From an uncultured Chloroflexota bacterium (GTDB lineage: Bacteria > Chloroflexota > Anaerolineae > Aggregatilineales > Phototrophicaceae), in NCBI GenBank assembly GCA_903864435.1, contig CAIPFY010000209.1, positions 1 to 42,756 of the forward strand: a stretch of DNA of 42,756 bases, written 5' to 3'. Below are positions 17,902-25,709 of this stretch, in pieces (within the stretch, counting starts at the first letter, position 1; each line of letters opens with the position of its first letter). The notes beneath the pieces are model-generated. The model did not search any database and was not told where the DNA came from. It saw only the letters and a program-made list of their open reading frames with translations. The position numbers and the translations under genes are program-made.

Positions 17902-18750
17902 CTACTTCGGAATAATCGTGACTTTGCGCGAGTTCCCCTCGCCCACGCTCCGGGTCTGAACGTCTTCACGCGCCCGCAGCGCCATGTGAATGATGCGCCG
18001 TTCATACGGGGGCATCGGCTCCAGCGTGACAGTGCGCTGACTGCGCGCCGCTTGATCGGCCATGCGAATCGCCAGATCGTGCAGCATCTTGGAACGACGC
18101 GCTTTATACCCCGCCGCATCCACCACGATGTTCGCACGGTGCTGAAGTTCGCGGCTGGCAATCAAACGGGTGATGTACTGCAAAGCGTTGAGCGTCTCGC
18201 CCCGACGCCCGATAAGTGCATTCATATTCGGGCCGGTGATGTCCAGCAACCAGGGATTGCTGTTGTCTTCGGGTGCAGGTGTAATCGCCCGCCGCACCAC
18301 AATCTCGGAACGGCGAATTTGCATCCGTTCCAGCAATTCTCCCAGCACGACCTTGCCCACTTTGGCGTCTTCGTCCATCTCGGACTCGTCGGTAATCACC
18401 AGCATATCTTCCAGCAGCGAGAGCGCCTCTTCGTCGCTCTCCTCCGGGGTGATCTCGTCAGTGGCAACCGCAACAGATGGCGCAGGCTTGCTGACCGGCG
18501 TTGGCTTGCTCACAGAAACCGGCTCAACAACGGGCGTGCTGACCACGCTCGTACTGGGAACGATACTACGAAACAACTTCAACCGAACACGGGCAGGATG
18601 TGCGCCAATACCGAACACGCCCCGGCTCGGCTCCTCCAACACTTCCACGATCACATCCGATGGGGAAACACCGCCCAATTCGGCCAGCCCTTTGCTGATG
18701 GCATCTTCAACAGTCTCGCCCGTAGTCTCAATCGAACGTTCGGCGCTCAT
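17902..18750 (-). CDS. jag: Jag/KhpB RNA-binding protein (Jag-N, KH, R3H)
   Basis: A 282-residue protein with the three domains of SpoIIIJ-associated Jag (KhpB): Jag-N at about 1-55 (ETVEDAISKGLAELG, SRGVFGIGAHPARV), a Pro/Val/Ser-rich acidic linker, a KH domain with GRRG at 181-184, and an R3H domain with Arg251 and His255 (RRIIHMAL). In Firmicutes it binds RNA and affects cell division and elongation. It lies directly after yidC as in many bacteria. The gap to yidC is 126 bases, with a weak GC hairpin. Confidence 0.92.
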   Translation of the reverse strand: MSAERSIETTGETVEDAISKGLAELGGVSPSDVIVEVLEEPSRGVFGIGAHPARVRLKLFRSIVPSTSVVSTPVVEPVSVSKPTPVSKPAPSVAVATDEITPEESDEEALSLLEDMLVITDESEMDEDAKVGKVVLGELLERMQIRRSEIVVRRAITPAPEDNSNPWLLDITGPNMNALIGRRGETLNALQYITRLIASRELQHRANIVVDAAGYKARRSKMLHDLAIRMADQAARSQRTVTLEPMPPYERRIIHMALRAREDVQTRSVGEGNSRKVTIIPK

Positions 18751-18780
18751 GCTCTAAAGTCCTTGTTCTAAACCGCGTAA

Positions 18781-18810
18781 GGGGCGGGTTCCTGATGAAA
18801 CAGCCGCCCC
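18781..18810 (-). other. Weak GC hairpin between yidC and jag
   Basis: GGGGCGG (18781-18787) pairs with CCGCCCC (18804-18810) across 16 bases. No T run follows on the minus strand, so it is at most an attenuator or processing site, 30 bases before the jag start. Confidence 0.35.
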
Positions 18811-18876
18811 ATTACACTGCGAATCTCGTCTTTATATTTGTTGACCGTAGATCATAAGCCAATCCTTGCGCTTACG

Positions 18877-19851
18877 CTACTTTGCCGACTTGGTTTTTGT
18901 TTTGGTCTTGGGGCCGCGTGACTTAGGTGGCTCCTTATCCTCTGCGTCCGACTTCGACACCGGCACAGATTCCACCACTTCCTCGACATCATCGGCAGTG
19001 ACGCTGCTAAAACCAACCTTCGCCGCCGCCGACTTTTCGGCTTCCAACTGCGCCTTCAACGTGCGCTTGCCGCTGATGACTGGCGCACCCGCCGCCGATT
19101 TCTTGGGCAGGAAGCTGAACACATTTTCCCATTTGGCCTGCCCGTTCCACGCATACTGGAAGATGCTGACCAGATTAGACACGATGAAGTAAATGGACAA
19201 CCCCACCGAAAACGACAGCGAGAACATGCCCATCATGATCGGCATGACCGTCGTCATGGATTGCGTCATAGCCTGTGCCTGACTCGGTTGACCATCGGTA
19301 GGCTGCTGCTGGGGGGGCGTAATCATCTTGGACTGCACATACGTCGTCACCAGCACCAGCGCAGGCAGCACCAGCGCATAGCTCGGATTGGCAGTCGGCG
19401 CTTGCGTGAGATCCATCCCTATCCAAACGTTATTCAGCGGCACCAGTTGATCCAGCCCCGACACCAAAAAACGCCCGGAGAGGTCAATCAACTGAAGCGG
19501 GGTGGCCGCCAGCGCATGATTGATCGCCTGATACAGTCCGATCCAGATCGGGAACTGAATGAGCAGCGGGAGGCAACCGCCCAGAGGATTCACGCCTTTT
19601 TCACGATACAGGCGCATCTGTTCCTGAGCTAGTTTTTCGCGGTCATTCTTGTACTTGTCTTGCAGCCGCTTCATTTCGGGCTGAAGTTCTTGCATGATTT
19701 TGCTCGAACGCATCTGTTGTGCGCTCAGTGGGTACATAATCACGCGAACCGCAATCGTGAACAGAACAATCGCCACCACCGCGCTGTTGCCGAATACCGA
19801 ATACAACAGCGTTAAGACGGTAATGAACGGATTGAGGATGAGATCCCACAT
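18877..19851 (-). CDS. yidC: YidC/Oxa1-family membrane protein insertase
   Basis: A 324-residue insertase that helps place membrane proteins, alone or with Sec. It is the short form without the large periplasmic domain of Gram-negatives: a first helix at about 5-20, then FTIAVRVIMYPLSAQQM with the conserved groove Arg36, a charged cytoplasmic hairpin (about 45-88), the helix GGCLPLLIQFPIWIGLY, two further helices with the PIMMGMF segment, and a Lys/Glu/Ser-rich cytoplasmic tail (about 265-324). The basic tail end fits ribosome binding. It follows the PQQ lipoprotein by 22 bases. Confidence 0.95.
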   Translation of the reverse strand: MWDLILNPFITVLTLLYSVFGNSAVVAIVLFTIAVRVIMYPLSAQQMRSSKIMQELQPEMKRLQDKYKNDREKLAQEQMRLYREKGVNPLGGCLPLLIQFPIWIGLYQAINHALAATPLQLIDLSGRFLVSGLDQLVPLNNVWIGMDLTQAPTANPSYALVLPALVLVTTYVQSKMITPPQQQPTDGQPSQAQAMTQSMTTVMPIMMGMFSLSFSVGLSIYFIVSNLVSIFQYAWNGQAKWENVFSFLPKKSAAGAPVISGKRTLKAQLEAEKSAAAKVGFSSVTADDVEEVVESVPVSKSDAEDKEPPKSRGPKTKTKTKSAK

Positions 19852-19873
19852 GAATTACCGCACTCCTCCGCCT

Positions 19874-21106
19874 TTACTGGAAGGCGTATAACCACTTGTT
19901 TTCGCCATTATCCAGCGTGTAGGCGGCCATAAGCTGCCCGGTTGATAGGGTCGTCACGACCACATACGGCTCTGCAATGTCCACCTGATCTTCAGGGCGG
20001 ATGAGCAGCAAATCCGAGAGAATCTGCGCGGGCAGTTCGCGTACCAGCGGCGCACCTTCCGAGTCGATGATCGAAGAACCATCATCGCGGTTCAGCCAGT
20101 ACACCTTCTGGTCGCGGGCAGCCACCAGCACCCGATCTTCATATACCAGCGGGGTCGCACGAATAGCTCCGGCGGCCAGCTTAGAACGCTTCCACACTTC
20201 GCTCAACCCGTTGGTGGTATCCAGCGCATAAACGCTTCCACCCAGATCACCGATGTACAGAATGTCGCCTACGATAGACGGCGAACCCCATACCCAGTCA
20301 TCCGTCGCATAGTCTTTCGTGATTTCCCCTGCCAACGACACCTCGAATACCTTGCGGGCAAACGAGCTAATGTACAGTCTCCCGTTGTGCAGCACCGGCG
20401 TAGCGGTCACAGCGCCGTTCAAATCCAGCTTCCATTGCAAATCACCACTGGCGGCATCCACTGCGTAGAGGAAATGATCCAGCGAGGAAATATACAGCGT
20501 GCCGTTATCCAGCAGCGGCTTCGACCAGACGCCGTGTTCGGTCGTAAACGCCCAGACCACATCGAAGGTGTCCCGATCCAGAGCCACCACATCTTTTGAA
20601 TTCAGCCCGATGTAGATGCGCTGGTCGTCCATCACCAGATCAGCCACCGTATGACCGGTGCGTCCGGCAATCGTGGTGCCCTCCGCGCCGGTTGAACGCG
20701 GAGCCGAGGCATTAATCTCATAGATGTGTTGATCCCACGAGATCGCCAAGAACTGATCCTTGCCGTCCACCTGATATTGCACGGGCAGCGAGAAGAACTG
20801 CCGCGCTGCGCCATCTACCTTATACTGCCACACAAGCGGATTACCATTTTCGTCGCTGCGCGGCTGGCAATCCTGCGGGTCAAGCAAGACTGTTCCCTTA
20901 CCGTCGGCAGGATTTACTTGCACAATGAACTCGTTATAAGCCACCAGAATCGAAGTGGATGTCTGATCGTTACAACTGGTTTGAATCAAACTCACAGCAG
21001 GCCAGCTTGTACCCAGAGGGGCAGGGCCACAGGCTGCCGCCAGAAGCATCAAAGCCAACGCAACCAACAGAACCGTGCGCCGCGTCAGCAGAGAACGATT
21101 GCTCAA
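19874..21106 (-). CDS. PQQ-repeat beta-propeller lipoprotein (BamB-like fold)
   Basis: About 410 residues. I chose a TTG start at 21106 because GAGGAG (21119-21114) lies 7 bases upstream and the product then begins with an Arg-Arg signal peptide ending in lipobox LLAAAC, so Cys26 would be lipidated and the protein anchored outside the membrane. The body is a series of propeller blades: DLVMDDQRIYIGLNSKDVVAL, YISSLDHFLYAVDAASGDLQW, LYISSFARKVFEVS, LYIGDLGGSVYALD and VAARDQKVYWLNRDDGS. PQQ-like propellers of this kind (for example BamB) usually act as binding scaffolds, not as quinoproteins. The GAGGAG overlaps the yidD stop, so the genes are coupled. Its place between yidD and yidC is unusual. 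Confidence 0.87.
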   Translation of the reverse strand: MSNRSLLTRRTVLLVALALMLLAAACGPAPLGTSWPAVSLIQTSCNDQTSTSILVAYNEFIVQVNPADGKGTVLLDPQDCQPRSDENGNPLVWQYKVDGAARQFFSLPVQYQVDGKDQFLAISWDQHIYEINASAPRSTGAEGTTIAGRTGHTVADLVMDDQRIYIGLNSKDVVALDRDTFDVVWAFTTEHGVWSKPLLDNGTLYISSLDHFLYAVDAASGDLQWKLDLNGAVTATPVLHNGRLYISSFARKVFEVSLAGEITKDYATDDWVWGSPSIVGDILYIGDLGGSVYALDTTNGLSEVWKRSKLAAGAIRATPLVYEDRVLVAARDQKVYWLNRDDGSSIIDSEGAPLVRELPAQILSDLLLIRPEDQVDIAEPYVVVTTLSTGQLMAAYTLDNGENKWLYAFQ

Positions 21107-21110
21107 CAGA

Positions 21111-21332
21111 TTACTCCTCACGTTCGGGGACAGGATCATATCCACCTTGATGGAATGGATGGCAGCGCGAAATGCGTTTCATCCCCATCCAGCTCCCTCG
21201 AATGACACCGTAACGCTCGATTGCCTGATAGGTATACATCGAACAGGTCGGCTCATAAATACATGCGGAAGGCAGCAGTGGGGAAAGATAACGCTTGTAA
21301 AGCCGGATAAGACCTAACGCCACGGCTTTCAT
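21111..21332 (-). CDS. yidD: Membrane protein insertion efficiency factor YidD
   Basis: A 73-residue protein with the family pattern [14 protein letters not shown], then [20 protein letters not shown] (two conserved Cys) and [17 protein letters not shown] (third Cys). YidD is a small amphipathic inner-membrane-associated protein that helps YidC-dependent insertion. The start at 21332 forms an ATGA overlap with the rnpA stop; an upstream in-frame start at 21377 lies inside rnpA and adds non-family residues. The order rnpA-yidD-yidC is the usual one apart from the inserted lipoprotein gene. Confidence 0.94.
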   Translation of the reverse strand: MKAVALGLIRLYKRYLSPLLPSACIYEPTCSMYTYQAIERYGVIRGSWMGMKRISRCHPFHQGGYDPVPEREE

Positions 21333-21682
21333 GAGGGTTTGCTTTCTACTCCGATGATGCCCGCCCGTTCTAGACACACACGAACGCTGCGCTGCACCTC
21401 TGTAAAAGGCTGCTGCACCAGCGCCGACCGGGCAATCAAAGCGACATCGTAACCGGGTTGAAGTTGAGGATGGAAGGCGCGTACCACTTCACGCAGCACA
21501 CGGCGCATCCGGTTGCGAACAACCGCACCACCTAATGCCTTGCTGGTCACGAAACCATACCGGTTATGCTCAAGCCGGTTTGGTGCCACGCTGACCAGCA
21601 GCCCCCGCACACTGTAGGATTGTCCTTCAGCACGCAAATGGGCAAAATCGCGTGAGTCCCGCAGGCGGTATTGCCGTTCCAT
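21329..21682 (-). CDS. rnpA: Ribonuclease P protein component
   Basis: A 117-residue basic protein subunit of RNase P, which supports 5' maturation of tRNAs. The signature [18 protein letters not shown] (RNR motif) and the N-terminal [16 protein letters not shown] stretch are clear. It starts 11 bases after the rpmH stop and overlaps yidD by 4 bases, the standard arrangement. Confidence 0.95.
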   Translation of the reverse strand: MERQYRLRDSRDFAHLRAEGQSYSVRGLLVSVAPNRLEHNRYGFVTSKALGGAVVRNRMRRVLREVVRAFHPQLQPGYDVALIARSALVQQPFTEVQRSVRVCLERAGIIGVESKPS

Positions 21683-21693
21683 CCCCGAATGAC

Positions 21694-21870
21694 TTAGGCT
21701 TTCCAGTTGACTTTCTTCACATGGTTCGGGGTAACAGTCAACTGATGACGACCACGACGACGGCGGGCATTCAAGACCTTCTGCCCGTTACGAGTCTGCA
21801 TCCGCTGACGGAAACCATGAACGCGCTTACGGCGGCGAATTTTGGGCTGCCAAGTCCGTTTGGTTGACAT
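21694..21870 (-). CDS. rpmH: 50S ribosomal protein L34 (with short C-terminal extension)
   Basis: A 58-residue very basic protein translated from ATG 21870. [20 protein letters not shown], then [19 protein letters not shown] and HQLTV reproduce L34 to its usual end. About 12 further residues ([12 protein letters not shown]) extend past it; L34 is normally about 44-47 residues. GAGG lies upstream of the ATG. It heads the rpmH-rnpA-yidD-yidC-jag operon behind a clear promoter. Confidence 0.95.
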   Translation of the reverse strand: MSTKRTWQPKIRRRKRVHGFRQRMQTRNGQKVLNARRRRGRHQLTVTPNHVKKVNWKA

Positions 21871-21920
21871 TCGCTGTAATCCTCGCTAGAGATGAATTCT
21901 CAAACCGAATTTGAGGGGTA

Positions 21921-21950
21921 AGTATATAACAGGCGTCAAGGCGTGGTCAA
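21921..21950 (-). promoter_or_regulatory. Sigma70-type promoter of the rpmH operon
   Basis: On the minus strand TTGACC (21950-21945) and TATACT (21926-21921) are separated by 18 bases. It is upstream of rpmH with a leader of about 45 bases and back-to-back with the plus-strand promoter at 21959. Confidence 0.68.
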
Positions 21951-21958
21951 CCCAACGC

Positions 21959-21988
21959 TTGCATCAGATGATTGATTGTGGGTATACT
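21959..21988 (+). promoter_or_regulatory. Sigma70-type promoter of the 22063 gene pair
   Basis: TTGCAT (21959-21964) and TATACT (21983-21988) are separated by 18 bases, with a leader of about 65 bases to the ATG at 22063. Only 8 bases separate its -35 from that of the rpmH promoter. Confidence 0.6.
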
Positions 21989-22062
21989 TGCACTTCGGTA
22001 CCCATTCTGCCGTAATGTAAGGCCTTTTGTTTCCCCCGCACAGCCACTTGGAGTTTGATCTG

Positions 22063-23655
22063 ATGAAGCCAAGCCTTCGCTGGGCGCGCAATTTCTCAGT
22101 CGAGAAGCAAGACATCGAATATCTCACGAATCTGCTCTTAGAGCGCGAAACACCCCTCGACACAGAAACGTTAGCACGCGCCCTCATTCAAGAACGCATC
22201 AACAAGGAAGCCGCTGTACTGCGTGAACGCTACGAAGGGGCGCGGCTATACAACCCGTCTCTCACCTACGCAGTCGGACAGCGCGTGATCTTCACCGAAT
22301 TTGACTACGCGACGGCTGTGGTTCAGAACACCCGCATCGGCAATAACACGGACTACGGCGAGTTCACCGTGATCGGCGTCAAGTTCGATAGTGACGACTT
22401 GAACACCGCCCGCAAACTACGCGAGTTTGCATCGGCGCTCACGGCTTCTCATGCCCTGAGCGAAACGGATGAACAGGCCGACACGTTCCTGACCATGACC
22501 GATCTTGATCTGGAAAGCATCATGGAAGTTGCCCATGATGAGATCGTCGAAAAAGTCGCCAACGGCCTTAAATCCTCCGCCGACCTCATTCACATGGCAC
22601 GCAAATGGTTCCCGCGTGACCTGCTGATGGATGCCAACATCGGGCATCTCAATCTGGCAGAAGCCGTTCTGGACATCGCTGGCGGCGGCCCGATGCAAAC
22701 CAGCGAGATGATCGAGCAGATTGGCGGGCTGGGTAAAGCCCCGCTGGAACTCCAGATTTTCTCGCTCAATTACGCGCTGAACAAAGACAGTCGCTTTGAT
22801 GAAGTCGGCCCTAGCGGCGAAGTGCTGTGGCATCTCACCCGGCTGGAACCGCAGGATGTTCAACAAACCCCGCCCATGCTGCGCTATACGCCGATTGACT
22901 ATGATCGTTCGATTTTGAGCGCGGCGCTGCTGGCGTTGGAATCCGAAATCGAGGATGAGCATTCAGCGATTGATCCTGCGAAAGTGCCGCAGGAAATCGG
23001 AACCGTGACCATTCCCCTCACCTACCCGCATCGTCGGCTTGGCACACTCCCCTTAAGCCAGCACACCAGCGCGATTTTCCCCACCGCCCGCCAGACTCCG
23101 CGTGTATGGTTCACGCTGGTAGATGGTCAGGACGGGGAAGAATATCCGGCGTGGGCGGTTCGCAAGGATCGCTATGTGTTCGGTCTGGGAAAGTTCTACC
23201 GCAAGCACAAGCTGCCCATCGGGGCGTATGTCTCGGTCGAAAAGAGTGGCGAACCCGGCAAAGTGATCGTGAATTTCCGGGGTTACAAACCCCGCACCGA
23301 ATGGATTCGCTTGATCGTACCCAAGCAGGACGGCGGAATCACATTCGAGAATCAGAAACGAGCCATCGGCGCAGAGTATGACGAACTCATGATCCTCGGC
23401 GCGGATGATCTTGCCGGTGTGGATGCGGCCTTCCAAACCGCACAACACAAAAAATCGAGTTTGGCGTCCATCCTGCGTAACCTGATTCCGCCGCTGGGCG
23501 CACTCACCCCGCAGGGAACGGTACACGCCAAAACGCTTTATAGCACCGTCAACATTCTGCGGCGCTGCCCGCCCGGCCCCATTTTCGCCACACTGGCCGC
23601 CAATCCTGATTTCCAGAACGTCGGTGGCGATTATTGGAAATTGAGTGGGGATTAA
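22063..23655 (+). CDS. Conserved-looking protein of unknown function, possible HARE/winged-helix domains
   Basis: A 530-residue soluble protein that I do not recognise as a named family. I chose ATG 22063 because TTGGAG lies 9 bases upstream; ATG 22027 has no site. The N-terminus is helical (KQDIEYLTNLLLERETPLDTETLARALI). A segment around 200-275 (LNLAEAVLDIAGGGPMQTSE, then LNYALNKDSRFDEVGPSGEV) resembles HARE-HTH/RpoE-delta winged helices, and the C-terminus (TLAANPDFQNVGGDYWKLS) has a similar ending. Between them lies a beta-rich region (FGLGKFYRKHKLPIGAYVSV). No signal peptide or membrane segment is seen. It forms a pair with the gene at 23697 and is divergent from rpmH. A nucleic-acid-binding role is a guess from the winged-helix resemblance. 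Confidence 0.75.
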   Translation: MKPSLRWARNFSVEKQDIEYLTNLLLERETPLDTETLARALIQERINKEAAVLRERYEGARLYNPSLTYAVGQRVIFTEFDYATAVVQNTRIGNNTDYGEFTVIGVKFDSDDLNTARKLREFASALTASHALSETDEQADTFLTMTDLDLESIMEVAHDEIVEKVANGLKSSADLIHMARKWFPRDLLMDANIGHLNLAEAVLDIAGGGPMQTSEMIEQIGGLGKAPLELQIFSLNYALNKDSRFDEVGPSGEVLWHLTRLEPQDVQQTPPMLRYTPIDYDRSILSAALLALESEIEDEHSAIDPAKVPQEIGTVTIPLTYPHRRLGTLPLSQHTSAIFPTARQTPRVWFTLVDGQDGEEYPAWAVRKDRYVFGLGKFYRKHKLPIGAYVSVEKSGEPGKVIVNFRGYKPRTEWIRLIVPKQDGGITFENQKRAIGAEYDELMILGADDLAGVDAAFQTAQHKKSSLASILRNLIPPLGALTPQGTVHAKTLYSTVNILRRCPPGPIFATLAANPDFQNVGGDYWKLSGD

Positions 23656-23696
23656 GGGCATGTACTGGTTGAGTTGTATTGAATGGAAAACATGCC

Positions 23697-24131
23697 ATGT
23701 CCGGTAGACCAAGTTTCCTGAACAAACCAACGCTTGAAACCAAGTTTCACATTGACTACAGCTGGTGGGAAAAAAGTTCCGAAGATTTGCGCACCTATCT
23801 GCTCAGTCATTTGCTGCCCGAACAACGTGAACGCCTGAGCCAGACCACAGAAGCGCGGCGGGTGGACTACATTGACCCGGAAACAGGGGAAGTGTTCGAG
23901 CTAGACGAACTCGGTCTGGCGATCCAGATTGCTGCCGATGATCCCGATTTCATCAACCCGCAAACCTCGCTGGTGGACAGCGTGTTTCGCGTGTTTCTGG
24001 CAAACGGCAATCTGCCCCTCAACCCGCACGAACTCGAAGAAGAAACCGAACGTGCGGCGGCCACCATCTTGAAAACCTTCGGCGGCACGACCATTTACAA
24101 AGGCATCCGCCCCATCCTGAACAAAGACTAA
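23697..24131 (+). CDS. Small protein of unknown function, partner of the 22063 gene
   Basis: A 144-residue acidic soluble protein from ATG 23697; a TTG at 23679 in the same frame is an alternative start. It is not a family I recognise. It contains a WWEKSSEDLRTYLLSHLLPEQ helix, a short beta element VDYIDPETGEVFELDELG, and a helical C-terminal region ending GGTTIYKGIRPIL. It starts 41 bases after the larger gene and ends at a terminator, so the two form a two-gene operon. Confidence 0.68.
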   Translation: MSGRPSFLNKPTLETKFHIDYSWWEKSSEDLRTYLLSHLLPEQRERLSQTTEARRVDYIDPETGEVFELDELGLAIQIAADDPDFINPQTSLVDSVFRVFLANGNLPLNPHELEEETERAAATILKTFGGTTIYKGIRPILNKD

Positions 24132-24144
24132 TCGCGGACAAAAA

Positions 24145-24178
24145 AACAGGAGCGCGTCACACAGACTGCGCTCCTGTT
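24145..24178. terminator. Bidirectional terminator between convergent operons
   Basis: A perfect 11-bp stem AACAGGAGCGC (24145-24155) with GCGCTCCTGTT (24168-24178) and a 12-base loop. On the minus strand it is followed by a run of seven T, ending the glycosyltransferase operon. On the plus strand it lies 13 bases past the 23697 gene but has a poor T run. Confidence 0.88.
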
Positions 24179-24203
24179 GCTTCTCGCGTTTTTGTGTTCC
24201 CCG

Positions 24204-25709
24204 TCACGGGCAGGTATCGCGGCACAATTCGTACACGGTCACGCCGGCAAACTGCGCCACATCCCCCACCGCATATTCGGACAGAAACAGCCCTTCGAGG
24301 ACACCCTTCGGGTCGGTCTGCCATGCGCGAGTCTTGACCAGCCACAACCGACCATCCGGTGCTGCCTGCTGCGCTTCCGCAAAGATGCTGACCGCAGGCC
24401 GCGTGGGGAGATTGGACACGATCAACCGATCACTCCCCAGATACCAGCGCACCGCATTCCCTACCGTAATCGTCACAACGCCATCTTCAGGACGCATCTG
24501 CGCCGCCAGATAACGCGCTGCCCCGCGCACATCCTCTTTGGCGTAACGCGGATCGGTATTCAGGTTGAACAACGACAGCGCATTGGCGATCAACAAGAAC
24601 GACATCAGGGCGATTCCCAACCATCGGGGACGCATCTGCACAGCACCATGCGCGAGCAGGATCAGGAATGGCGGCGCGCAAAACAGAATATAGCGCACAT
24701 TAAAGGTCAGATCGGGGCGAAGCAGCGGAACGCCGACCGCCGCAAAGGGCGGTAGAAATATCCACAGGAACAAAAGGGCGAACTTAGTCCGATCCTGCCG
24801 CCACAGCGCCACCGATCCGGTCACAAACAGCACCAGCACCACCCCGGTCAGCCCGACCAAAATCGGCAAATAGGCGTTCAGGGCTTGCAACGCATCAAGG
24901 CGAATCTCGTTCACCGAAGGCCCTATCGAATACCCGCTGGCGAAAGTGAAAAAGGCATACGGGAAGCCGAGCAAGATATTGGCGCGTTCGGTTCCGATTC
25001 GCTTGGCAGGCGTGTTCACCAGCACATACAGCCACGGCAGATAGCCCATAGCGATCACGGCATTTGCCCGGAACCACTGGCGAAAATACTTGCGCTGGCA
25101 GATCAGATAGTGTAGCACCAGCAGCCCCAGCATCATCACAGCATACAAATGGGTATAGAGCGCGAACAGACTGGTGAGTACAAAAACTCCCCAGCGGCGG
25201 CGGGTGGGGCGCTCCAACACTGCCCCATAGGTATAGGCCACCAGCAGCGTAGATAACACCTGCTGGCTGTACATCCGCATATCCTGCGCGTGCCACACCA
25301 ACGCCGCCGACAGGCCGACTAGCAGCGCCGCCATCAGCGCGGTTTTTAGCCCCAACAAGCGGCGGGACAGGCTAAACACGACCGCCACGCTCAACATATC
25401 CTGCAACACAGTGGGGAAGCGCAGAATAAACTCCGACCGCCCCACTTGAAGTACAAGGCTCATCAGCGCGTAGTAAGCCGGCGGGTGCGTATCCCAATCC
25501 AACAGGTTGCGTGCATAACGAATCGTCTCGATCTCGTCATACCAAAAGCTCTGAGCATCCAAACGGAATAGGCGAACGGCGAACGCCAGTAGCAGCATGA
25601 GCGTCACGCTTACATACACCCACATGTGAACGCTTGGTTTAGAGAGTGATGATCGGGCAGCACTCATTAGCGGGCGCTGTGCCGCGCCTGCCTGCCGGGG
25701 TAAATTCAT
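24204..25709 (-). CDS. GT39/ArnT-like membrane glycosyltransferase (GT-C fold)
   Basis: A 501-residue multi-pass protein with roughly ten or more hydrophobic segments. After the first helix comes FWYDEIETIRYA with the acidic pair Asp58-Glu59, the catalytic feature of GT-C enzymes such as PMT/ArnT, followed by DTHPPAYYALM. Such enzymes use polyprenyl-phosphate sugars as donors on the outer face of the membrane. It has a soluble C-terminal part (about 390-501). The start codon overlaps the stop of the sugar transferase gene (ATGA), so the pair likely makes or attaches one surface glycan. Acceptor and donor are unknown. Confidence 0.82.
   Translation of the reverse strand: MNLPRQAGAAQRPLMSAARSSLSKPSVHMWVYVSVTLMLLLAFAVRLFRLDAQSFWYDEIETIRYARNLLDWDTHPPAYYALMSLVLQVGRSEFILRFPTVLQDMLSVAVVFSLSRRLLGLKTALMAALLVGLSAALVWHAQDMRMYSQQVLSTLLVAYTYGAVLERPTRRRWGVFVLTSLFALYTHLYAVMMLGLLVLHYLICQRKYFRQWFRANAVIAMGYLPWLYVLVNTPAKRIGTERANILLGFPYAFFTFASGYSIGPSVNEIRLDALQALNAYLPILVGLTGVVLVLFVTGSVALWRQDRTKFALLFLWIFLPPFAAVGVPLLRPDLTFNVRYILFCAPPFLILLAHGAVQMRPRWLGIALMSFLLIANALSLFNLNTDPRYAKEDVRGAARYLAAQMRPEDGVVTITVGNAVRWYLGSDRLIVSNLPTRPAVSIFAEAQQAAPDGRLWLVKTRAWQTDPKGVLEGLFLSEYAVGDVAQFAGVTVYELCRDTCP

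Noticed and set aside
17895-18161. N-terminal extension of the PfkB kinase frame
   Set aside because: It lies inside jag in another frame and is Arg/Ser-rich without kinase features; ATG 17894 gives the family start.
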